Part shown: positions 17,654-25,990 of the stretch, piece after piece | How positions within the stretch are numbered: the stretch's first letter is position 1 | How the letters are laid out: every line of letters begins with the position of its first letter | DNA from: Burkholderia sp. MS389 | GTDB taxonomy: Bacteria > Pseudomonadota > Gammaproteobacteria > Burkholderiales > Burkholderiaceae | Length of the DNA stretch: 64,000 nucleotides | Assembly: GCF_016899425.1 (NCBI RefSeq) | Contig: NZ_CP045995.1 | Span: 1,674,001-1,738,000 of the forward strand | Direction: 5' to 3' | Translations under genes and position numbers: made by a program | The notes under the pieces: model-generated | What the model was told of the DNA's origin: nothing | The model's input: only the letters and a program-made list of their open reading frames with translations | Database searches by the model: none

Positions 17654-17682
17654 GATAAAAAGACGGGCGGCATGGGCCGCCC
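17654..17682 (-). terminator. intrinsic terminator for the minus-strand aspartoacylase-like operon
   Basis: A GGGCGGC/GCCGCCC stem with a 4-nt loop (17665-17682) is flanked on its low side by ATAAAAAGA, which reads as a U-rich tail on the minus strand. It lies about 150 bp beyond the stop at 17832. Confidence 0.65.
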
Positions 17683-17831
17683 GCTCAACTCTCTGACTCT
17701 GCTTGCAACGTCCTTCTCACGGAACACGGAGCGCGCTCCGCATCAATCAATTTAGGGATGCGGCCACGCCCGGTCAATTTGACGAGAACGAAATTGCGGG
17801 GCACCACTCGGACACGCGCCCGTCCCGCCGC

Positions 17832-18947
17832 TCACGCGCCCAGCAGCATCCCCTTGCGCACCGGCACCGTGCCCGTCACGCGGCCGAGCGGCGCGCCGGC
17901 CGTCACGAAGCGGATCGCGCGGCGCATGTAGAACACGCCGTCGGTCGCGCTCGAGATCGTCGTGACCGCATCCGTCAGCGGATCGACGATGTCGAACAGC
18001 GGATCGCCCGCACGGATCGTCGCGCCGATCGCCGCACGGTGCACGAGAATCCCGCTCACCGGCGCGTAGAACTGCTCGCTGCCCGCGAGCGGCGTGGCCG
18101 GCGCGGCCAGCGGCGGCAGCGGCGCGGGTTCGCCGCGCACCGCGCCGCGCCACACCAGATAGTCGACGAGCGCGTCGGCGTCGCGTTGCGCATATTCGTA
18201 CGTCACGTCGCGCTGGCCGCGGCACTCGACCGTCACGGCCACCGTGCCGGCCGCCATCGGCGTACCGGCCGGCAAAAGCGCACTCAACCGCGACCACAGC
18301 AGGTGATGCGCATCGTCGAACGCGTGCCCGCCCGAGTCCTCGGCGAGCAGCGACACCTGTGCACCGAGATAACGCGCGAGCGGCTCGACGTCCGGCCACG
18401 CGCTATCGCTCGTGTACACGTGCATCACCGCTTCAAGCGAGCAATGCAGGTCGATCACGACGTCGGCGTCGTGCGACAGCTTCAGCAGCGCAAGCTGCAG
18501 CGCATCGAATTCGGTGCGCGGCGCGATTTCCGCGAGCGCCGCCCCGACGCATTCGCGCACGATCGCGCGATTGTGCGCGCCGTCGTCGCCGAGCCGGTCA
18601 CGCGCGCTCGCGGCGATCTCCGCGAGCGGCAGGAAGCCGCGATTGAAGTTGCGGCCGCTCGCGAGGTCGAAACGGCCGATGAACTGCCCGAGCAGATGAT
18701 GATTGAGGCCGATCGGGTTCGATACCGGCACGAGCACGATTTCGGCCGCGAGCCGGCCTTCGGCGTCGAGCTGCGCGAGGCGCTGCTTGAGCACGAACGC
18801 CGCGAGCATCGCGGGCGTCTCGTCCGCGTGCAGCGCGGCCTGCAGATAGATCTTGCGGCCGCTGTCGGCCGGCCCGAAATGAAAGCTCGTCAGCGTGCGC
18901 TGCGTGCCGATCGACGGCGACAGGAGCGGCGTAGTGCGAATCTGCAT
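17832..18947 (-). CDS. succinylglutamate desuccinylase/aspartoacylase-family amidohydrolase
   Basis: The 371-residue protein has the M14 AstE/ASPA zinc site: LHADETPAM (His and Glu ligands) and VVIDLHCSLE (third His). SNPIGLNH and FNRGF form the usual substrate pocket. The C-terminal third is a beta domain ending in a biotinyl/lipoyl-like hammerhead stretch (APVSGILVHRAAIGATIRAG) seen in this subgroup. Members remove an acyl group from an amino acid or related amine; the substrate is not predictable here. It is in line with the upstream binding protein gene (60-bp gap), so it probably processes an imported compound. Confidence 0.78.
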   Translation of the reverse strand: MQIRTTPLLSPSIGTQRTLTSFHFGPADSGRKIYLQAALHADETPAMLAAFVLKQRLAQLDAEGRLAAEIVLVPVSNPIGLNHHLLGQFIGRFDLASGRNFNRGFLPLAEIAASARDRLGDDGAHNRAIVRECVGAALAEIAPRTEFDALQLALLKLSHDADVVIDLHCSLEAVMHVYTSDSAWPDVEPLARYLGAQVSLLAEDSGGHAFDDAHHLLWSRLSALLPAGTPMAAGTVAVTVECRGQRDVTYEYAQRDADALVDYLVWRGAVRGEPAPLPPLAAPATPLAGSEQFYAPVSGILVHRAAIGATIRAGDPLFDIVDPLTDAVTTISSATDGVFYMRRAIRFVTAGAPLGRVTGTVPVRKGMLLGA

Positions 18948-19007
18948 CGATGGTCTCGAACGAAATGAAAACGAAGAAGCGGGTGAAACGTCGAGGTCGC
19001 CCGGCGT

Positions 19008-19781
19008 TCAGTCGCCGTACGGGTTGAAATCGAAATACTGCTTCGCGATCCGCTCGTACGTACCGTCCTTCAGCATCGACGCGATCGCGCCGTCGATCGA
19101 CGCCTTCAGCGCGGTATCCGACTGCCGCATGCCGATGCCGACGCCGCGATCGCCCATGTCGAGCGGCGCGCCGACGAACGCGAAACCCTTGCCGCGCGGC
19201 TGGCGCAGGAACCCGTAATCGGCTTCCACGGTGCCGAGCAGCGCCGCGTCGAGGCGGCCGTTGACGAGATCGGCGAACACGTCGTCCTGGCTCTTGTACG
19301 GCACCACGCCGACGCCGGCCGGCGCCCAGTGCGCGAGCGCCCACGATTCGAACTGCGTGCCCGACTGCACGCCGACGCGCTTGCCGGCCAGCGACGCCGC
19401 CGTGCCGTCGAGCCCGCTGCCGGGCCGCGCGACGAGCCGCGACTTGAAACGGAACAGCTTCGACGAGAACAGGATCTGCTTCTCGCGCTTCGCGGTGATC
19501 GCCATCGACGACAGGATCGCGTCGATCTTGCGCGCCTGCAGCGCGGGAATCATCCCGGAGAATTCGAGCTCGACCCACTGGCAGCGCAACTGCGCGCGGC
19601 GGCAGATTTCGTTGCCGAGATCGACGTCGAAGCCCTTCAGGCTGCCGTCGGGCGCTTTCGCATCCATCGGCGGATAGGTCGGGTCGATGCCGAGCCGCAC
19701 CACGTGCGCGTCGAGCGCGTACGCGGACGTGGCGGCCAGGCCAAGGCACAGGGAAACGAGCGGGACGAGGAAACGTTTCAT
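19008..19781 (-). CDS. ABC transporter periplasmic amino acid-binding protein
   Basis: The 257-residue protein has a Sec signal (MKRFLVPLVSLCLGLAATSA-YA) and the SBP_bac_3 pattern of lysine/arginine/ornithine or histidine binding proteins. Matches are VRLGIDPTYPPMDAKAPDG, LKGFDVDLGNEICRR, WDGMIPAL-like SGMIPALQARKIDAI, and GVQSGTQFE. It would deliver a cationic or related amino acid to an inner-membrane ABC system, whose permease and ATPase genes are not next to it. It is the first gene of a pair with the aspartoacylase-like hydrolase and is divergent from a LysR regulator. Confidence 0.85.
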   Translation of the reverse strand: MKRFLVPLVSLCLGLAATSAYALDAHVVRLGIDPTYPPMDAKAPDGSLKGFDVDLGNEICRRAQLRCQWVELEFSGMIPALQARKIDAILSSMAITAKREKQILFSSKLFRFKSRLVARPGSGLDGTAASLAGKRVGVQSGTQFESWALAHWAPAGVGVVPYKSQDDVFADLVNGRLDAALLGTVEADYGFLRQPRGKGFAFVGAPLDMGDRGVGIGMRQSDTALKASIDGAIASMLKDGTYERIAKQYFDFNPYGD

Positions 19782-19917
19782 GGTCGACGATGGGCAGGAA
19801 GCGAGGCAAACGGCATGAGCCGGACTGCCTGCGATCGTAGAAGCGCGGGGCCCACGCCGGAACCATCGGCTGACTTATCATGATCGGTATTTCCGATCAC
19901 CGGCTTCGCTGCTTCCC

Positions 19918-20838
19918 ATGGCGTTCACGCTGTCCCAGCTCCGCATCTTCCAGGCCGTCGTCGAGCACGGCAGCCTGCGCGCGGCCGCCCGCGCGCTCGA
20001 CCTCGCGCAAAGCGGCGTCACGCAGCAACTGCAGGGCCTCGAGGCGACGCTCGGCGCGACGCTGTTCACGCGGACCAATCGCGGAATCGTGCCGACGGCG
20101 GTCGGCCGGCGGCTGCTCGCGCGCTCCGGTTCGATCCTCGGCGAATGCGAGCAGGTCGAGCGGGAAATCCGTCAGTTGAGCGGCGCCTACGAAGGCACCG
20201 TCACGCTCGGCCTCGTGACCGAGCCGCTGATCGACGCGTTCGCGCCCGTGCTGACCGCGTTCCGCGCGCGCTTCGACAAGGTGGACGTGCACCTGCGCAC
20301 CGGCACGTCGCGGATGATGATCGGCTGGCTGCGCGAAAGCGCGGTCGATTTCGCGATCGCGCTGGTCGCGAAGCAGACCGACACGACCGATCTCGCGGTC
20401 ACGCCGCTGCGCACGTCGGCGCCGGTGGTCGTGTGCCGCAACGGGCACCCGGCGATGCACGCGCAATCGCTCGCCGAGCTGGCCGACTATGGATGGGTGT
20501 CGACGCGCTCGCCGAACCTGAGCGCCGATCCGGTCGTCAACCGGCTGCTCGCGTACTTCGACGCGCACGGCCAGCCGCCGCCGAGGATTCTCGCGACCGT
20601 CGAAGGGATGTTCGAGACGCTGCAGATCGTCACGCAGACCGATTCCCTCGCGCTCGAAACCGAGGCGATCACGCGGCACGGGCCGTTCGCCGGCGCGCTT
20701 GCGAAAGTACCCGTATGCGAACGGGCCGACGCGCAGGACGTCTGCCTGCTGCAACGCGCGGCCGTGCCGCTGACGCCGGCCGCGCAGGAACTTGCGACGA
20801 TGCTCGCGTCGTATCTGAGGGTGGTGCGCGGGCGGTAA
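19918..20838 (+). CDS. LysR-family transcriptional regulator
   Basis: This 306-residue regulator has an N-terminal winged helix-turn-helix (LSQLRIFQAVVEHGSLRAAA, then LDLAQSGVTQQLQGLE) and a LysR substrate-binding domain (VTLGLVTEPLIDAFAPVL onward). It is divergent from the binding protein/aspartoacylase-like pair across about 136 bp and probably controls them in response to the imported compound. Start ATG 19918 matches the family N-terminus, though the RBS is poor. Confidence 0.85.
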   Translation: MAFTLSQLRIFQAVVEHGSLRAAARALDLAQSGVTQQLQGLEATLGATLFTRTNRGIVPTAVGRRLLARSGSILGECEQVEREIRQLSGAYEGTVTLGLVTEPLIDAFAPVLTAFRARFDKVDVHLRTGTSRMMIGWLRESAVDFAIALVAKQTDTTDLAVTPLRTSAPVVVCRNGHPAMHAQSLAELADYGWVSTRSPNLSADPVVNRLLAYFDAHGQPPPRILATVEGMFETLQIVTQTDSLALETEAITRHGPFAGALAKVPVCERADAQDVCLLQRAAVPLTPAAQELATMLASYLRVVRGR

Positions 20839-20847
20839 GCACACGGG

Positions 20848-20988
20848 GTCACTGCGCCGCGCGCGCTGCTTGCGATCCATGGCGTATGGCAAGCCGAGGG
20901 TAACGTGCGGCATCTGATCGCGCGCAAGCTCGTCGACCGGGACCGGCTGCTCGGGGCACTGCCGCCGACGTCATGGGAGTTTTGTTGA
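20848..20988 (+). pseudogene. dnaE2: 3' stub of dnaE2 (error-prone DNA polymerase)
   Basis: The frame ending at TGA 20986-20988 reads LLAIHGVWQAEGNVRHLIAR followed by KLVDRDRLLGALP. This resembles the C-terminus of ImuC/DnaE2 polymerases (GVwQreG.v.HLiAr.LvD...LG.L). About 46 codons remain of roughly 1,000, and nothing upstream continues the gene because the LysR gene ends ten bases before. Immediately beyond the stop the GC content falls sharply, so the stub marks an insertion or deletion junction. Identification rests on recall of the family. Confidence 0.5.
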
Positions 20989-21222
20989 CGACATCGTACG
21001 AGTTCGATTGGACGCCTATCTCACTCTGGTTGCAACATCATACGAATTGGTTAGATACTAGTAATGTTGATGAAGTCACATTGAAAGAATGGCCGAGTGG
21101 CAACAATCTCAGTCACGCGTGTCATGCCTGCTGCAACTCCGAGGGCAAAGCGTTTTGACTTCGTCAACTCTAAAATCGATGTAACTTTTTCACAGAAAAC
21201 CAAACGCTACTGGGACCATTAG

Positions 21223-22302
21223 ATGAAAAGACGAAACTTTCTTGGCGCCTCCACTGCTTTTTTAGTAAGCAATCCTGTTCGATCACTCGCGCAAGGACAC
21301 GGTCCAGCCGACGATCTTTTGCCACCAATCAGCGTTACGGCACCCACCGAACTTGCACTCCCCATAGCAACACCCAATGGCCCCGCTGGAGGTTATCATT
21401 GGGCAATAAATGGAGATAATATTCGCGGTGGCATATTTCAAATTGGCAAATTCAGATTAGTCAATGGGAAAAAGATTCTCGAAGCTGCCGCCGCCGGACG
21501 TTCCCGGTACGTGCTTTCTGAATTTGGGTATGGGATGGAACTTGCAAGCAAGCAAGTTGTGCAAGCGCAAATTTCAACCTATGCCCTTTTCACTTCGTGG
21601 ATTGCAGACATGGGCTGGCAAGGCATCACTGGCGCGACCCAGTATGGCCTCTCCGATACGACGTTTAGTGGTCTCACAACAGCATTCGGGTTGTTCAGCG
21701 ACTATTATTTCAGTCACCTCCCAGCTCCACCCATTGAGAGCTTCAAATTCTACGCCACTCCATTCTTCACCCTTTCAGCTTACTATAACTGGATCAGAGG
21801 AAACGGAGACCCGAAATCGGTCGACCTAAAATCTTTGAAACTCGGAATCGGTGTTCAGCAGATCTCCCCAATAAGAGACATTATTGTCAACGATGCCATG
21901 GGCCCAGGAACCTATCGGATCGACGCCCAGTTCAGCACGAATTTATTGAGCAACCAAGAATTAATTGTCGGATCGGCACTCGGACGAGTGAGCGGCCACA
22001 TCCAGGGTGAGCTATTTTTAGGAAGTGATGATAGTTTCTATTTCAGAGGCGAATACACACTCAACCCAGACAAATTCGACTTTGATGCATCGCGGTCTCG
22101 TCCGTCGATACAAGAGGCCTTGACTACTTTCGTCCGTAAGATTGGAGAATTTACTGATCACAAAGATTTCATGATCTATTTTACTGGATCGCAGCCACTC
22201 AACGTCAATGGAACCAGAGCCAGCATCAAAGCAACGAATCCAGACGGAACGCCAGCGGCGATCCATACGGCAAGGCCTGGTGGTTTCGGGCGCAGACCAT
22301 GA
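21223..22302 (+). CDS. colicin M-like bacteriocin (lipid II hydrolase family), altered active site
   Basis: This 359-residue, low-GC gene matches colicin M from the middle onward. IGVQQISPIRDII corresponds to the colicin M KISPMKINQIKDII region. LGRVSGHIQGEL lies next. The motif DKFDFDASRSR (283-293) aligns without gaps to colicin M DKYDFNASTHR (226-236). Asp226, Asp229 and Arg236 equivalents are kept (D283, D286, R293), but Tyr228 is F285 and essential His235 is S292. Residues 36-42 (ISVTAPT) resemble a TonB box. The N-terminus, MKRRNFLGASTAFLV, looks like a twin-arginine signal, unusual for this family. Active family members cleave lipid II in the periplasm of target cells. An immunity-type gene follows. 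Confidence 0.72.
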   Translation: MKRRNFLGASTAFLVSNPVRSLAQGHGPADDLLPPISVTAPTELALPIATPNGPAGGYHWAINGDNIRGGIFQIGKFRLVNGKKILEAAAAGRSRYVLSEFGYGMELASKQVVQAQISTYALFTSWIADMGWQGITGATQYGLSDTTFSGLTTAFGLFSDYYFSHLPAPPIESFKFYATPFFTLSAYYNWIRGNGDPKSVDLKSLKLGIGVQQISPIRDIIVNDAMGPGTYRIDAQFSTNLLSNQELIVGSALGRVSGHIQGELFLGSDDSFYFRGEYTLNPDKFDFDASRSRPSIQEALTTFVRKIGEFTDHKDFMIYFTGSQPLNVNGTRASIKATNPDGTPAAIHTARPGGFGRRP

Positions 22303-22330
22303 GTCAATTTTGCTGATCCGTGAACCGGCA

Positions 22331-22356
22331 TGAGGAAAGCTCAAAAGCTTTCCTCA
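22331..22356. terminator. strong hairpin between bacteriocin and immunity genes
   Basis: TGAGGAAAGCT-CAAA-AGCTTTCCTCA is a perfect 11-bp stem with a 4-nt loop, 28 bp after the bacteriocin stop. No T run follows. It could terminate, attenuate or stabilise the bacteriocin mRNA, leaving the immunity gene separately controlled. Confidence 0.55.
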
Positions 22357-22393
22357 CATCGACAAACTGGATTTTTTGATTGCGGAGAGAATT

Positions 22394-22720
22394 TTGATTA
22401 AAAAAATACTCAAATACACGATAGCCGCCGGCGGCGCATTACTAGCCTGCGCATTAGTTTTATTTGCAATTTTAGCTTACGTAAGGAATTGGGACGGCGG
22501 CGATGGTACGTGCCCCAAAATGACTCGCCACGAAATAACGGAATTCGTTGAAAAATACGCCAAACAGAATGGCTTATCTCAAGTAATTTTTGACGAGAAT
22601 TTCGAATACGTCACTGATCTCCACCAATGGAAGGTTCCGTATCGATCCGATGGCCATCGATATATCGCAAAGATGACGTGCCTTGGAATCGTTCTTGACA
22701 ATGTGGGCCCGTATAATTGA
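22394..22720 (+). CDS. probable colicin M-type immunity protein (membrane-anchored, periplasmic)
   Basis: The best start is TTG 22394, with GGAG at 22384-22387; another TTG at 22376 would add six residues. The 108-residue product has a short basic start (MIKKILKYT), one hydrophobic segment (about 8-29) and a periplasmic domain with two cysteines (GTCPKMT and KMTCLG). This is the layout of colicin M and pyocin M immunity proteins (Cmi type): an N-terminal anchor and a disulfide-bearing periplasmic domain that blocks the toxin at its site of action. Assignment rests on this topology and on its place behind the bacteriocin gene; direct sequence similarity is not obvious. Confidence 0.6.
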   Translation: MIKKILKYTIAAGGALLACALVLFAILAYVRNWDGGDGTCPKMTRHEITEFVEKYAKQNGLSQVIFDENFEYVTDLHQWKVPYRSDGHRYIAKMTCLGIVLDNVGPYN

Positions 22721-22783
22721 CCCCTGATTTCACTCCTGATAGCGGGTTAGTAGCGGCAAAACGATAGGCCCGCTCGGACAAGC

Positions 22784-22921
22784 ATGGTTCGCGGACTCGA
22801 GAAAGTGGAACAACTGCTGCCGCTACCAATGGCAACCTACAACCTGACGCTATTGAGATCGCTGGCCGCATTGCCCCGCACCTCGCGCTCGATCGACTGT
22901 CGCCAGCCGACCGGCATCTAA
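22784..22921 (+). pseudogene. C-terminal fragment of an IS5/IS1182-like transposase
   Basis: The frame reads MVRGLEKVEQLLPLPMATYN followed by LTLLRSLAALP and ends at TAA 22919-22921. This is the usual C-terminal helix of a DDE transposase group (GL.KV.QllPLamATYNLtRlRsLa). About 45 codons remain, and the stop touches the terminal repeat of the IS701-family element. It is debris from an older insertion. Confidence 0.55.
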
Positions 22922-24386
22922 TCTTACTGTGTCAATAAATCAGCATTGGATGCTGAACAAAACGGACATCGCTCAAGCCGGCGCGCGATGTATGCAGCGA
23001 TACGCCAGCGCAGCGTGGTGATGGAATCAGCCACGTGGCGCTGTGCGCGCTGGGGACCCGCGTGGCACGTAATCCGAGGGTAAGGCAAACGGGTCGCCGA
23101 TCGCGGAGTTTTTTTTACTGTCGCCTTGAATGAGGCGTTGAGCAACAAGAAATCCATAGGCAGCAATACACAACGATGCATGGTGATGGAAGCCACGCCA
23201 GCCACGTCCTTCGAAGTGTCCCAGGCCAAACTCCCGCTTGAGATCCTGATAGTCCCGCTCGATACGCCAGCGCATCTTGGCGACATGAACCAGTCGTTCG
23301 AGCGTCGTGTCTGGGGCAAAGTCGAAAGCCAGTACTTGAGTGGCTCCGCATCATCTTCGGGCCATTCGATCAACAGCCATTCCTCATCGCGCAGTGTGGA
23401 GCGCCAGTAATCTCGGTGTGAAGCACGCACGCGCACGGCAGCAAAGCGCGAACTGAGCGCGGCGCACGTGCCTTCGCGCCATATAACGTTACGATAGCAC
23501 GAGGCATCGAGCGTAGAGGCCAGATCCTTGACTCCGGTCGGCTCATGTCCCGGTGCGCGCCGTAACAAGCTGCGTGGCCGACCCGACTTCCCCGTGGAGG
23601 GCTCGGGAGGGAGAGGAGCCGTGCCCGGCGCCCATACGCGCGTGTTCGAGCGAATGCCCACCGTATATTGCAGCCCGAGCTCGCTGACGGCCTCGCGAAA
23701 CGAGGTGTCGTCTCCATAGCCCGCATCGGCCAACACGATACCGTCGGGCGCACCGCTTTGCCGTGCTTCGTGCAACTGCCCGGTCGCAATCCCTGGTTTG
23801 GTTGCAAACTCGATTTCCTCGGGCACGCCGGCTTTCTGTCGTCGCACGGGATCGTCGCTCCATTCACGCGGCAGATACAGTCGATACGACACGGGTAGGC
23901 TCGCGCCTTCCGTCGCCACCGACAGGCTCACCGCGACCTGGCAGTTGTCCTGCTTGCCCAGTTGACCGCAGTATTGCCGTGCCACGCCGACCGAATGCTT
24001 AACCTTCTTGGGAAATCCCGTGTCGTCAATGATCCAGTACAACCCGCCAGCCGGGTCCATGTGCGGCAGCACCCAGCGCCGCACCTGCTCGAGCAGCGCC
24101 GTATCGGACCATTCCGACTTCGCCACGAAATGATGCAGTGACTGGTGCCGCGCGCTCACATGCTCCGGTTCCAGATGTGCCGCCAGCGGCTCGACGCTCT
24201 TGCGCCGAATTGGCAGCATCAGCCCTTGGCAATGCCCTTCAATCCTGATTCACGATCGTTATGCCCAAGCGCTTCACACAAATGTTCCAGATACGCATCG
24301 AATGATCTTTCCCAGTCCATCATTCCTCACGTCATGGATGAAGAAGTTCCTATAATGGCATGAATTTATTGACACAGTAAGATTAG
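22918..24386 (-). mobile_element. IS701-family insertion sequence, inactivated
   Basis: The element is bounded by perfect 23-bp inverted repeats at 22918-22940 and 24364-24386 (each starts CTAATCTTACTGTGTC read inward). IS701 elements target YTAR tetranucleotides; CTAA at the left and TTAG at the right fit that pattern but are not direct duplications, so they may belong to the repeats. The single transposase gene on the minus strand is frameshifted. Confidence 0.75.
23027..24323 (-). pseudogene. IS701-family transposase, at least two frameshifts
   Basis: Translation from ATG 24323 starts MDWERSFDAYLEHL and breaks near 24235, where the family continuation (CQGLMLPIRRKSVEPLAAHL) is in another frame. 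The main block carries the DDE first Asp in WIIDDTGFPKKVKHSVGVAR and YCGQLGKQDNCQVAVSLS. Near 23320 the frame changes again, from KYWLSTLP to DTTLERLVHVAKMRWRIERD and then FGLGHFEGRGWRGFHHH. Together the three pieces make a full-length transposase, so the element is a recent but dead copy. Programmed frameshifting is not typical of this family. Confidence 0.75.
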
Positions 24387-24397
24387 GGCCGATAGTG

Positions 24398-24562
24398 TTA
24401 CTGCCCACCGTCGATCTTTTGAGTGACCACATAAACGTCCACACCGCTCATCGAGCATTCGCTGGACGACGCTTCGCTACTCGTGATGCCCTGGAACGTC
24501 GCGCCCGACTTATCGACGAACGTGATGTCGTAGATCTGGCGATACAGATCCTTGCCGGTCAT
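24398..24562 (-). CDS. hypothetical 54-residue ORF, probably a truncated gene end
   Basis: The frame from ATG 24562 to TAA 24398 begins MTGKDLYRQIYDITFVDKSG and ends YVVTQKIDGGQ. It uses codons like a real gene and contains one Cys. An in-frame stop lies just upstream of the ATG, and its end is 12 bp from the IS701 repeat. I do not recognise a family. It may be the 3' part of an exported protein gene cut when the DNA beside the MFS transporter was rearranged. Confidence 0.35.
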   Translation of the reverse strand: MTGKDLYRQIYDITFVDKSGATFQGITSSEASSSECSMSGVDVYVVTQKIDGGQ

Positions 24563-24609
24563 GCCGACCAGTCTGCCCGGTCACGTCAGGCTGCCGCCCG
24601 CCTCGCGCG

Positions 24610-25934
24610 TCAGTCCAGCGATTCCCGCGCCGTCTCGCGCAGCATCGCGACCGCGATCAGCGACAGCACCACGCATGCGGCCACGTAGCCGGCCGGCGCG
24701 AGCTTGCTGCCGGTCGTCTTCACGAGCCAGGTCGCGATCAACTGCGCGGTGCCGCCGAAGATCGTCACCGCGAGCGCATACGCGATCGAGATGCCCGTCG
24801 CGCGCACGTGGCGCGGCAGCGACTCGCACATCAACGCCATTTCCGATGCCGAGCCGAGCGAATAGAACAGCAGCATCAGCGCGGTCAGCGGCAGGATCAC
24901 CGACAGCGTCGGATGATGGTTCATCAGCCAGAACGCCGGGAACAGCAGCGCGACCAGCACGCCGCGGCCGACGAAGATCGGCAGGCGGCGGCTGCCGAGT
25001 TTGTCCGACAGCCAGCCGAACAGCGGGCACGTGACCAGCATCACGCAGCCCGACGCGACGCCGACGAACATCGACAGCTTCATCGGCAGGCCGAGCGTAT
25101 GGATCGCGTAGGTCGGCATGTAGAACGTCAGGATGTAGGTCGACACCGTGCCGCCCATCACCGTGAGCATCAGCAGCACCACCGTGCGCGTGTGCTTCGA
25201 GAACAGCTCGTGCAGCACGCCGCGCTCGATCCCGTGATGGCGGTCGCCGGGCGCGTCGTCCGCGAGCCGGCGACGCAGAACCATTCCGACCGGCGCGATC
25301 AGCACGCCGACGAGGAACGGCAGCCGCCAGCCCCAGCCTTCGAGCGCGTCCTTCGTCATCGTGTTCGACAGCAGCGCCGCGAAGCCCGAGCCCATCAGCG
25401 CGGCGCCGCCCTGCGTCGCGAGCTGCCAGCTCGCGCGGAATCCGCGGCGCGACGTGCCGCCCTGTTCGAGCAGCGTCGACGTCGCCGCGCCGAATTCGCC
25501 GCCCTGCGAGAAGCCCTGCAGCAACCGCGCGAACACGACGAGCAACGGCGCGGCCACGCCGACCTGCGCATAGGTCGGCGCGATCGCGATCAGGCCGGTG
25601 CCGAGCGCCATCAGCATGATCGTCAGGTTCAGCGCGGCCTTGCGCCCCTTGCGGTCCGCGTACACGCCGAGCACGACGCTGCCGAGCGGCCGCGTGAAGA
25701 AGCCCCGGCGGCGAACGTCGCGACCGACAGCAGCAGCGACGTGGTCGGGTCGCTCGACGGGAAGAACAGCTTGCCGATCAGCACCGCGAAGAAGCCGTAC
25801 ACGGTGAAATCGAAGAATTCCAGCCAGTTGCCGATCACGGCCGCTGCGATCGCGCCGCGCCGCGTGACGGCAGGCGTGTCGGCTTCGGCCACGCCCGCCG
25901 ACGCCGGGTGCAGCGCGAGATGGTCTTTCTGCAT
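24610..25934 (-). pseudogene. MFS transporter (metabolite:H+ symporter type), frameshifted
   Basis: The N-terminus (ATG 25934, AGGAG upstream) reads AAAVIGNWLEFFDFTVYGFF, the first helix of ProP/ShiA-type symporters, through SVATFAAG. The continuation GFFTRPLGSVVLGVYADRKG lies in another frame. The switch is at a run of four C (25703-25706; GGGG on the coding strand). Restoring the frame gives about 440 residues with twelve helices. A one-base indel in this homopolymer, either a true mutation or a sequence error, breaks the gene. It sits 56 bp after the amidohydrolase on the same strand and would import its substrate. Confidence 0.75.
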
Positions 25935-25990
25935 CGCTATCCTCTCCTGTCAATGCGGCCGGAAGCGCCGACCGCGCGCCGCCGCCGCGA

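Noticed and set aside
20989..21222. SOS (LexA) box before the bacteriocin gene
   Set aside because: I looked for CTGT-N8-ACAG in the AT-rich upstream region and found only a lone ACAG half, so no SOS control is claimed.
23027..24219. Programmed frameshift in the IS701 transposase
   Set aside because: There are two separate frame changes and no slippery heptamer with a downstream hairpin was seen; the family normally uses a single ORF.
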